From assembly GCA_039179965.1 (NCBI GenBank), contig JBCDEC010000090.1:1-16223 (forward strand): 16,223 bases of DNA. The letters are read 5' to 3'. Source of the stretch: Marinibacterium sp039179965 (lineage in GTDB: Bacteria; Pseudomonadota; Alphaproteobacteria; Rhodobacterales; Rhodobacteraceae). The notes below the pieces were generated by a model. The model saw only the letters and a list, made by a program, of their open reading frames with translations, ran no database searches and was not told the DNA's origin. Below, piece by piece: positions 6,620 through 13,883 of this stretch; positions within the stretch are counted from its first letter, which is position 1; every line of letters begins with the position of its first letter. A program made the translations under genes and the position numbers.

Positions 6620-7582
6620 ATGGCCAGACCCAAGATCGCGCTGATTGGCGCAGGTCAGATTGGCGGCACGCTTGCCCATCTCGCTGCGCTGAAAGAACTG
6701 GGCGATGTTGTGCTTTTCGACATTGCCGAAGGCGTCCCTCAGGGCAAGGCGCTCGACCTCGCGGAGTCCGGGCCGTCGGAGGGCTTTGACGCAGACCTGA
6801 CGGGCACTCAATCCTACGAGGACATCGCCGGCGCAGACGTCTGCATTGTGACCGCGGGCGTTCCCCGGAAGCCCGGCATGAGCCGCGACGACCTTTTGGG
6901 CATCAACCTGAAAGTGATGAAATCGGTGGGCGAAGGCATCAAGGAACATGCACCCGATGCTTTCGTGATCTGCATCACCAACCCGCTCGACGCGATGGTC
7001 TGGGCTCTGCAGCAGTTTTCCGGCCTGCCGGCAAACATGGTTTGCGGCATGGCGGGCGTGCTTGATTCAGCGCGGTTCCGGCATTTCCTGTCCGTCGAGT
7101 TTGGCGTCTCAATGAAAGACGTGACAGCCTTTGTGCTGGGCGGTCATGGCGACACCATGGTGCCGTCGGTGCGCTATTCGACGGTCGCCGGCATACCGCT
7201 GCCGGACCTGATCGAAATGGGCTGGACGACACAGGACAAGCTCGACGCCATCGTGCAACGCACCCGTGATGGCGGAGCCGAGATCGTCGGACTTCTGAAG
7301 ACCGGATCGGCCTTTTATGCACCTGCCACATCGGCGATCGAAATGGCGGAGGCCTACCTGAAGGATCAAAAGCGCGTCCTGCCCTGCGCCGCGCATTGCA
7401 CCGGTGAGTTGGGCGTGAAGAACATGTACGTTGGCGTTCCGACCGTGATCGGGGCCGGCGGCGTGGAGCGCATTGTCAATATCTCGCTCACCAAGGAAGA
7501 GCAGGAGATGTTCGACAGTTCCGTCACTGCGGTCAAGGGGCTCATGGAGGCGTGCCGTGGGATCGACAGCAGCCTGACCTGA
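6620..7582 (+). CDS. mdh: Malate dehydrogenase (NAD-dependent)
   Basis: 320-aa LDH-like malate dehydrogenase interconverting malate and oxaloacetate with NAD. Motifs: GAGQIG (10-15) for NAD binding; Asp34, which favours NAD over NADP; VPRKPGMSRDDL (81-92), with Arg83 and Arg89 of the substrate loop setting malate specificity; NPLDAM (121-126); Asp149/Arg152; and GGHGDTMVP with catalytic His176. Length is standard. The ATG at 6620 is chosen over an earlier in-frame ATG at 6515 because the protein should begin MARPKIALIG and GGAG lies 9 bases upstream. It appears monocistronic, ending at a strong terminator. It oxidises malate coming both from the TCA cycle and from malyl-CoA hydrolysis. Confidence 0.97.
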   Translation: MARPKIALIGAGQIGGTLAHLAALKELGDVVLFDIAEGVPQGKALDLAESGPSEGFDADLTGTQSYEDIAGADVCIVTAGVPRKPGMSRDDLLGINLKVMKSVGEGIKEHAPDAFVICITNPLDAMVWALQQFSGLPANMVCGMAGVLDSARFRHFLSVEFGVSMKDVTAFVLGGHGDTMVPSVRYSTVAGIPLPDLIEMGWTTQDKLDAIVQRTRDGGAEIVGLLKTGSAFYAPATSAIEMAEAYLKDQKRVLPCAAHCTGELGVKNMYVGVPTVIGAGGVERIVNISLTKEEQEMFDSSVTAVKGLMEACRGIDSSLT

Positions 7583-7623
7583 ACCGGCGCAGGTGTCCGA
7601 CCTGTCGTATGCACACCGTCTTG

Positions 7624-7660
7624 CCGCCCATTGATCTATGTCGATGGGCGGTTTTCTTTT
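7624..7660 (+). terminator. Rho-independent terminator of mdh
   Basis: CCGCCCAT (7624-7631) pairs with ATGGGCGG (7644-7651). Inner T:G, G:C, A:T and T:G pairs extend the stem to 12 with loop CTAT. The stem is followed at once by TTTTCTTTT (7652-7660). It lies 41 bp after the mdh stop. Confidence 0.92.
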
Positions 7661-7735
7661 GTCCTGCCTCAGGGATGGCGTGTCATGGCGGGGCCAGGTG
7701 TCACACCGTTCCGGCGAGCCGCGCCACGCGCATGC

Positions 7736-7787
7736 AAAAAGAGCCGGAATTTTGAAAATTCCGGTCCGGAAAACGGAGGTTTTCCGG
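7736..7787 (-). terminator. Double-hairpin terminator of the PAP2/beta-barrel gene
   Basis: Two adjacent perfect inverted repeats. CCGGAAAAC/GTTTTCCGG (7766-7774 with 7779-7787, loop GGAG) comes first on the minus strand, then CCGGAATTTT/AAAATTCCGG (7744-7753 with 7755-7764). The second is followed on the minus strand by CTCTTTTT (plus-strand AAAAAGAG, 7736-7743). It lies 20 bp beyond the stop of the minus-strand gene and faces the mdh terminator. Confidence 0.8.
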
Positions 7788-7807
7788 GCGCGGTTCGCAA
7801 TGTGATC

Positions 7808-8998
7808 TCAAAAGGCGAAGGATACGCCGAAGTTCAGTGCGTTCGTCCAGATGTTGGTCGAGAGGCTGCCGCCACCCGCAAGGTCCGCATCCAGCCAGGA
7901 ATAGGTTCCCTTGTACTCGCCAAAGATCCGCCAATTGTCATTGAGCGCATAGGTTACGCCCGCCATCCAGGCGACGTTGGGTCCGGTCACCTGATACTCG
8001 AACGTCCGCTCCGATGTCGCGGTCGTCTGCACTTCCACGTTGGGGAAGGCCACGCCGACCCCGGCGCCGACATAGGGCGTCACCGGCCCCCACTGGTTCA
8101 GCCACCGCCGGGTGACACCGAGGGTGATGTTGTTCAGTCCATCGGTGAACTCAAGCGTCTGAAAGCCCGTCGCGGCCAGCGTGCCATCGCTCGCATAGGC
8201 TTTGGTGTGGTTGAAATCCAGATGAAAGCCCCAGGCCGCGTCCCGCCACCAGGTGGCGCGGATCCCGTAGTAGGGCGGATTGTCGAAGGAGTCCCCGTCC
8301 CAGCTTGCGCTGAAATCGAAATCGCCAACACCCGTGGGATCGGTTCCGGATACGTTGTTGCTGTGCGCGTTCTGAATACCGGTGTAGACGCTGATTTCGA
8401 TCTCGGCCTGCGCCGCGGGCGCGAGCATCACCCCTGCGGCAGTCAACAGAAGCACCGGCAGGATCCGCCGCCACACCCGCTCCAGCCGGGCCAGGCCGGA
8501 CCGCGCCAGACGTCCGAGGCCACCCAGCGCCACGATCTGCGCAAGCCACCCGATCACCGCGCCTGCCATGACCTGCATGGTCGTATGCACGCCGGCTTCG
8601 ACGCGCGACACACCGGTTGCGGCGGCGGCCAGAAGCACCACCCCCTGCGCCGGTGCATTGCCTGCAAGGCAGGTCCCGGACATGCCAACCGCACCAAATG
8701 TCGCCATGGCCGTGTGCGCGCTCGGGAATCCTTTGCCCTGGCCATTGGGGCGCATGTTCACGGGCTGATCGCCCAAGACGTATTTCGGGGTCATGATCGC
8801 AGTCTGCATCAGAACAAATCTCCCAACATAGGCGGCGCCCTGCCCCGCCGCGATTGCACAGGCAAATCCGACAGCGGGCAGAACAATCTTGAGGTGATTG
8901 CCGCTCCGCTCGACCGACGGCCAGGACAGAGCCACCACCGCTCCTATCATGGCCAGAACTGTCCACAGGCTGAGCCGACGGAAGATGGATTGCAACAT
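7808..8998 (-). CDS. PAP2 phosphatase fused to a lipid A oxidase-like outer-membrane beta-barrel
   Basis: A single ORF, 396 aa from the ATG at 8998. Residues 1-165 are an inner-membrane PAP2 phosphatase: RP (83-84), KGFPSAHT (89-96) and SRVEAGVHTTMQ (131-142) match the three motifs. The usual motif-1 Lys is not at its normal spacing, and the last motif has Gln142 instead of Asp. Residues 175-198 (VWRRILPVLLLTAAGVMLAP then AAQA) look like a complete signal peptide. Residues 199-396 are an outer-membrane beta-barrel ending in Phe, beginning EIEISVYTG and resembling LpxQ-type lipid A oxidase. LpxE-like dephosphorylation followed by LpxQ-like oxidation is an inference. Longer starts (to 9229) would run through the operator and are unlikely. 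An internal GTG start at 8476 is possible. Confidence 0.75.
   Translation of the reverse strand: MLQSIFRRLSLWTVLAMIGAVVALSWPSVERSGNHLKIVLPAVGFACAIAAGQGAAYVGRFVLMQTAIMTPKYVLGDQPVNMRPNGQGKGFPSAHTAMATFGAVGMSGTCLAGNAPAQGVVLLAAAATGVSRVEAGVHTTMQVMAGAVIGWLAQIVALGGLGRLARSGLARLERVWRRILPVLLLTAAGVMLAPAAQAEIEISVYTGIQNAHSNNVSGTDPTGVGDFDFSASWDGDSFDNPPYYGIRATWWRDAAWGFHLDFNHTKAYASDGTLAATGFQTLEFTDGLNNITLGVTRRWLNQWGPVTPYVGAGVGVAFPNVEVQTTATSERTFEYQVTGPNVAWMAGVTYALNDNWRIFGEYKGTYSWLDADLAGGGSLSTNIWTNALNFGVSFAF
8474..8485 (-). promoter_or_regulatory. Possible internal translation start for the beta-barrel part
   Basis: On the minus strand, GGAG is followed by CGG and an in-frame GTG (8476). That GTG would begin a self-contained 222-aa protein with signal peptide and barrel. 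The Shine-Dalgarno spacing is only 3 bases, shorter than ideal, so efficiency is doubtful. Confidence 0.3.
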
Positions 8999-9134
8999 AA
9001 AGCGGTCGAGCCTCGGCAAAGAGTCGCAGAGCGTTGCCAGTGTGGTAAGGAGCAGGGCACCATCACGCAAGCCGCTGACGCCGCCGTGCCGATCACATCT
9101 GGCGATTCGCGGGCTTTGGCGGCAAAATATTAAC

Positions 9135-9167
9135 TTGTGATCACACCCTGAAATCGTGTGATCACAA
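9135..9167. promoter_or_regulatory. Tandem palindromic operator between the PAP2/barrel gene and sucC
   Basis: TGTGATCACA occurs twice (9136-9145 and 9157-9166), 21 bp apart, in the form TTGTGATCACA-N10-GTGTGATCACAA. This is identical in all 23 fixed positions to the site upstream of sdhC; only the N10 differs. It ends 108 bp before the sucC start, almost the same distance as at sdhC (112 bp), and begins 136 bp before the divergent PAP2/barrel start. An extra half-site GATCACA lies at 9091-9097. Confidence 0.82.
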
Positions 9168-9275
9168 AACTGGGTTTTTCCCGCCGAAATCCTCCGTATG
9201 GCAATAAATTCTTTAAATCCCTCCGGCATGGAGGCTTATAGATGATGAACGCTCAGCAAGACGGGACGGATCTCC

Positions 9276-10469
<1,194 letters not shown>

Positions 10470-10811
10470 TCATGATGTCTGCGGTCAAGGGAAAAGGACG
10501 TCGGAGCGATGGTCTGCGTGTTGCACACAACCGCAGTCCAATCGGTTTGGGCAGAGCACTTTTTCCCGCTGACGGCACCGACGAGACGGACATGATCCGC
10601 ATGGAAATCCCGACACCCATCGGGGCCGGCAGGGTCGCACCTGTCGCACGGGGCATGGTCGCAGACAACAGCAATTCATGCACCCGAACCCCGGGTGCGG
10701 TCGCAAAACACCTTGCATATCCGGACGCCGGAGCTGGATCGCAGGTCTCTTTCGAAAGAGCCGGTCTGCGCAGCTTTCAAACGTCCAAATTCAACTAGGG
10801 AGAACGCCACA
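10470..10811 (+). other. 342-bp hairpin-rich gap between sucC and sucD
   Basis: sucC and sucD are usually adjacent, but here a long spacer intervenes. It holds CTGCG-GTTG/CAAC-CGCAG (10514-10536, one bulged T, loop CACA), CCCGA/TCGGG (10609-10624), GCACCCG/CGGGTGC (10680-10698), the palindrome CTCTTTCGAAAGAG (10747-10760) flanked by GCAG/CTGC, and four GGTCGCA-like copies (10633-10704). No T tract follows any stem. A 108-codon ORF (10472-10798), preceded by AAAGG, spans it. Its third codon positions are clearly less GC-rich than in neighbouring genes and it resembles no family, so it is probably not a gene. sucD has its own ribosome binding site (AGGGAG). Confidence 0.7.
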
Positions 10812-11693
10812 ATGGCAGTCCTCATCGACGAAAACACCAAAGTCATCTGCCAGGGTCTGACAGGCTCTCAGGGGACCTTTCACTCCGAACAGGCCATTGC
10901 CTATGGCACCAAGATGGTCGGCGGCGTGACGCCGGGCAAAGGCGGGATGACGCATCTCGACCTGCCGGTGTTCAACTCGGTCCACGAGGCCAAGCACGCG
11001 ACGGACGCCAATGCCTCGGTGATCTATGTTCCCCCGCCCTTTGCCGCGGATTCGATCCTGGAAGCCATCGACGCCGAGATGGAACTGATCGTCTGCATCA
11101 CCGAAGGTATCCCCGTGCTGGACATGATGAAGGTCAAGCGCGCCCTGGTGGACAGCACATCGGTGCTGATCGGACCCAACTGCCCCGGAGTGATCACGCC
11201 CGATGCCTGCAAGATCGGCATCATGCCCGGCCATATTCACCAGCGCGGAAAGGTCGGTGTTGTTTCGCGGTCCGGCACGCTGACCTATGAGGCCGTCAAG
11301 CAGACCACCGATGTGGGTCTGGGCCAGTCGACCTGCGTTGGCATCGGCGGTGACCCGATCAAGGGGACGGAGCATCTGGACGTGCTTGAATGGTTCCTCG
11401 CCGATGACGAGACCGAGGCGATCATCATGATCGGCGAGATCGGCGGCTCGGCGGAAGAAGATGCCGCGCAGTTCCTGGCCGATGAGAAGAAGACAGGCCG
11501 GTGGAAGCCGACCGCCGGCTTTATCGCCGGACGCACGGCCCCTCCGGGCCGACGCATGGGCCATGCCGGTGCCATTGTCGCCGGCGGCAAAGGCGGTGCG
11601 GATGACAAGATCGAGGCCATGAAATCGGCCGGGATCGTCGTCGCCGACAGCCCGGCACAATTGGGCGAAGCAGTGGTGGAAGCGATTGGCTGA
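10812..11693 (+). CDS. sucD: Succinyl-CoA synthetase alpha subunit (ADP-forming)
   Basis: 293-aa alpha subunit carrying the phosphorylated histidine and the CoA site. Motifs: QGLTGSQGTFH (14-24, CoA-binding Rossmann region), VTPGKGG (39-45), GPNCPGVITP (121-130), VSRSGTLTYE (151-160), GEIGGSAEEDAA (208-219) and MGHAGAIVAGGKG (249-261), with His251 in the phosphohistidine position. The ATG at 10812 follows AGGGAG with normal spacing. An earlier in-frame ATG (10695) adds 39 residues foreign to the family. It is followed by a 129-bp gap with several hairpins rather than directly by sucA. Confidence 0.97.
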   Translation: MAVLIDENTKVICQGLTGSQGTFHSEQAIAYGTKMVGGVTPGKGGMTHLDLPVFNSVHEAKHATDANASVIYVPPPFAADSILEAIDAEMELIVCITEGIPVLDMMKVKRALVDSTSVLIGPNCPGVITPDACKIGIMPGHIHQRGKVGVVSRSGTLTYEAVKQTTDVGLGQSTCVGIGGDPIKGTEHLDVLEWFLADDETEAIIMIGEIGGSAEEDAAQFLADEKKTGRWKPTAGFIAGRTAPPGRRMGHAGAIVAGGKGGADDKIEAMKSAGIVVADSPAQLGEAVVEAIG

Positions 11694-11708
11694 CCTGCCG
11701 GATCCTTC

Positions 11709-11799
11709 AGGCGGCGCACCTGCGGCGCCTGGCATCCGCAGGGTGCGGAGCGCGGACCGCATGGAGGTCCGGCCTCTCACCCGCGCGGGCCGGTGCCCG
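11709..11799 (+). repeat. Cluster of four consecutive hairpins after sucD
   Basis: Within 91 bp lie four stems: AGGCG-CGC/GCG-CGCCT (11709-11730, one G.G mismatch), CCGCA/TGCGG (11736-11748), CGGACC/GGTCCG (11753-11771) and CGGGC/GCCCG (11786-11799). None is followed by a T run, so an intrinsic terminator is unlikely. Protection of the sucCD transcript's 3' end or attenuation before the downstream genes is possible. Confidence 0.5.
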
Positions 11800-11822
11800 G
11801 TTACACCCCTTGGATCCTTGAT

Positions 11823-12926
11823 ATGCGCGCGCTGATCCACATTGGCACACCGAAGGCTGGATCGACCACGATCCAGTATTTCGTCAATGAAAACGCCGAG
11901 GCGCTGGCCTCCAAAGGCGTGCAGTACCTGCGCCACCACGACGGCTATCGTGGCAATCATGAATTGCTGCACGCTGGTCTGCTGCTGTCCGGAGACGACC
12001 TGACAGAAAAAGGCCCCCGCAGCCTGCTCAAAAGCACCCAGCCGCGCGATGTGGCGGCACAGGTCGATGCCTTGCGGGCCTCGCTTGAGGCGCTGGTCGC
12101 AAAACGTGGCGGCTCGGGAACCTATTTCGCGTCCAATGAGCTCATCTTCCTGCGCCTGACCACAGCGCCGCGCATTGCCGGCTTGCATGACCTCTTGTCG
12201 GAGTATTTCTCCGAGGTGCGGTACCTTTGCTATCTGCGCCCCCCCGAAGACTGGATTCTCAGCCGCTATTCGCAGCATCTGCGTGGCGGCGGTACGAGCA
12301 CGCTGGAAGAGTACGGGCGCCAGCAAAGCGAGAGCTACGATTTCGCAAACATCCTGGACACCTGGGCCGATTGCGTCGGTCAGGACAACCAGATCGTGCG
12401 CCTGCTGGACCGCGACAGCCTCGTCGGCGGCGATCTGATCGCCGATGTGCTGTCGCTGATGGGGCTTGATTCGGACGGCTTCGCACCGGTTCCCCGGCAG
12501 AACGAGGCGCTCGGTCATGTGACCTGCAGTTTCCTGCGACAGATCAACGAAACACTGGGCCGCGCGGACCTCAAGGATCCAAACGAGATCATCCGCCGGG
12601 CGCTGGTCAAACGGCTTGAACAGGGAAGCGACGGCGAACCGCGACCACAATTTTCGTCCGAGACCGTCGGACGCATACGCTCGGAAAATGCCGAGCAGCT
12701 GGAGCGTATCCGTGCGCGTTACTTCCCGGATCGCGCCACGCTCTTTGCCCCGCCCCGCCTCAGTGCGCCCCAGGAGGCCCCGGATTTTTCCGAGGCCGTG
12801 GCCCTGGCCGCGTCGCTCTTGTCCGAGCTCCCGCGTGACGAAAAACTGGCCAGCCGCTTGCGCCGGGCCAACCCACCAGCGCCCGGCCCACGTGTCCGCG
12901 CGCTCAAAGAGGCGCAAACCACATAG
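11823..12926 (+). CDS. Sulfotransferase family protein
   Basis: 367-aa protein with a PAPS-binding loop at the very N-terminus: IHIGTPKAGSTTIQYF (residues 5-20) is the 5'-phosphosulfate motif of roseobacter-type sulfotransferases. CYLRPPEDWILSRYSQHL, near residue 140, corresponds to the 3'-phosphate motif (RxP...S.Y). Members move a sulfo group from PAPS to sugars, lipids or proteins; the acceptor is unknown. There is no signal peptide or membrane helix. A GTG start 30 bases upstream is possible, but the ATG at 11823 puts the motif in its usual place; no strong ribosome binding site is seen. It lies between sucD and sucA, an odd place for such a gene. Confidence 0.8.
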   Translation: MRALIHIGTPKAGSTTIQYFVNENAEALASKGVQYLRHHDGYRGNHELLHAGLLLSGDDLTEKGPRSLLKSTQPRDVAAQVDALRASLEALVAKRGGSGTYFASNELIFLRLTTAPRIAGLHDLLSEYFSEVRYLCYLRPPEDWILSRYSQHLRGGGTSTLEEYGRQQSESYDFANILDTWADCVGQDNQIVRLLDRDSLVGGDLIADVLSLMGLDSDGFAPVPRQNEALGHVTCSFLRQINETLGRADLKDPNEIIRRALVKRLEQGSDGEPRPQFSSETVGRIRSENAEQLERIRARYFPDRATLFAPPRLSAPQEAPDFSEAVALAASLLSELPRDEKLASRLRRANPPAPGPRVRALKEAQTT

Positions 12927-12949
12927 CTGTTCACCCAGACCCGATCGCC

Positions 12950-13759
12950 ATGGTTTTATCTGTTTCATCTCCCACCAGCGTTGAGCCCTCCCCGGGCGCC
13001 AGGGCCTGTCTGTTCGGCAAAGCTGCGCTGATCCTTCTGCTGATCGCAGTTTTGGTTTTGTCCGCATGCGGGAGACGGTCGGTGGCCGGGCGCGTGGTCG
13101 GGGCAACCGCCGGTGCGGCCACGACAGCGGTCGGCGTGGCTGGAGCGGCCGTCTCAACCACCGCCAGTGTGGCCGGGTCCGCGGCATCCGGCGCGGCCGG
13201 CCTGACCAGCGCGGCGGTCTCGGGCGCCAGTTCAGCTGCGGCTGCCGGCACCGCGACGACAGCCGCGAGTTCCAGCGCTGTGTCACCCGCCGTTGTGGGC
13301 GGCGCCACCGGCTTTGTCCTGGCGGCGGCCTACGATCAGGACAGCCGGTCGATTGATTCCGCAGCGCAATCGGAAGGCGTCGGAAATTGCCTGCGCGCAA
13401 ACGGAAACGCGGCCAGCGCCGACAGGCTCCTGACCGCGGCCGGCTGGGAAGATGGCGGCATGGACGGACCCAACCGCGTCTTCCTGAAAAACAGCGTGCG
13501 CGGTCTGGTCCTGCCCGACGGGGCCTGCGTCTTCAGATCGGAAAACACCCTGGCCTATAACGCGGACGTCGCGGTGCGCGGCGTGGTGTCGTCGCTCTAC
13601 CCCGGCGCGCTGGTCGAAGGCACGCCAAGCGGCGCGCGCGGCCCATGCGACGGCTTCACTCTGCCCAACGCACGCACGGCCTGGGTGCATTACACCAATG
13701 TCAACGGAGGCACCTGCGAACGCGGCCTGGGCAGCGGCGTGACGGTGCAGTTCCTATGA
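12950..13759 (+). CDS. Ala-rich lipoprotein of unknown function
   Basis: 269-aa predicted lipoprotein. A hydrophobic stretch (AALILLLIAVLVLSAC) ends in the lipobox LSAC with Cys40. The residue after it is Gly, so outer-membrane sorting is plausible. Residues 45-118 are a low-complexity Ala/Gly/Ser/Thr/Val tract with GxxxG and GAA-type spacing. Residues 120-269 form a globular domain with four cysteines (147, 193, 233, 256), possibly two disulfides, and the segments NCLRANGNAASADRLL and VHYTNVNGGTCERGL. No family is recognised. The start at 12950 gives a rather long n-region (23 residues), but no better start is present. It lies 23 bp after the sulfotransferase gene and 124 bp before sucA. Confidence 0.75.
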   Translation: MVLSVSSPTSVEPSPGARACLFGKAALILLLIAVLVLSACGRRSVAGRVVGATAGAATTAVGVAGAAVSTTASVAGSAASGAAGLTSAAVSGASSAAAAGTATTAASSSAVSPAVVGGATGFVLAAAYDQDSRSIDSAAQSEGVGNCLRANGNAASADRLLTAAGWEDGGMDGPNRVFLKNSVRGLVLPDGACVFRSENTLAYNADVAVRGVVSSLYPGALVEGTPSGARGPCDGFTLPNARTAWVHYTNVNGGTCERGLGSGVTVQFL

Positions 13760-13821
13760 CCCCAACGATGTGCCGCATATCCGCCCGAACGTTTTCGGAC
13801 ACCACGCGCCCCACACCGCAT

Positions 13822-13841
13822 GCGCCCGAGTCGCCGGGCGC
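13822..13841 (+). repeat. Hairpin in the sucA leader
   Basis: GCGCCCG (13822-13828) and CGGGCGC (13835-13841) form a perfect 7-bp stem with a 6-base loop, 42 bp before the sucA ATG. A weaker CCGAA/TTCGG stem lies at 13785-13798. No T tract follows, so attenuation or RNA processing between the lipoprotein gene and sucA is only a possibility. Confidence 0.4.
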
Positions 13842-13883
13842 CGACGCCGACAGAAACGGTCCCAACCTGCAAGAGGTGCCTCA

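Noticed and set aside
7631..9133. 500-codon open frame on the plus strand opposite the PAP2/barrel gene
   Set aside because: Its frame opens in the mdh terminator and crosses the opposing terminator hairpins; the minus-strand protein has clear motifs and this one has none.
8999..9229. N-terminal extension of the PAP2/barrel ORF to 9229
   Set aside because: The added residues are Cys/His/Arg-rich and unlike a membrane protein start, and their codons run through the duplicated operator.
10472..10798. 108-codon ORF between sucC and sucD as a real gene
   Set aside because: It has a possible AAAGG site, but its third positions are much less GC-rich than neighbouring genes, it overlaps several inverted repeats and resembles no family. 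Kept only as part of the gap description.
10791..13400. 869-codon open frame on the minus strand antisense to sucD, the sulfotransferase and the lipoprotein gene
   Set aside because: It is the frame shadow expected opposite high-GC genes. The product is Arg/Gly-rich with no recognisable domain and covers three well-supported plus-strand genes.
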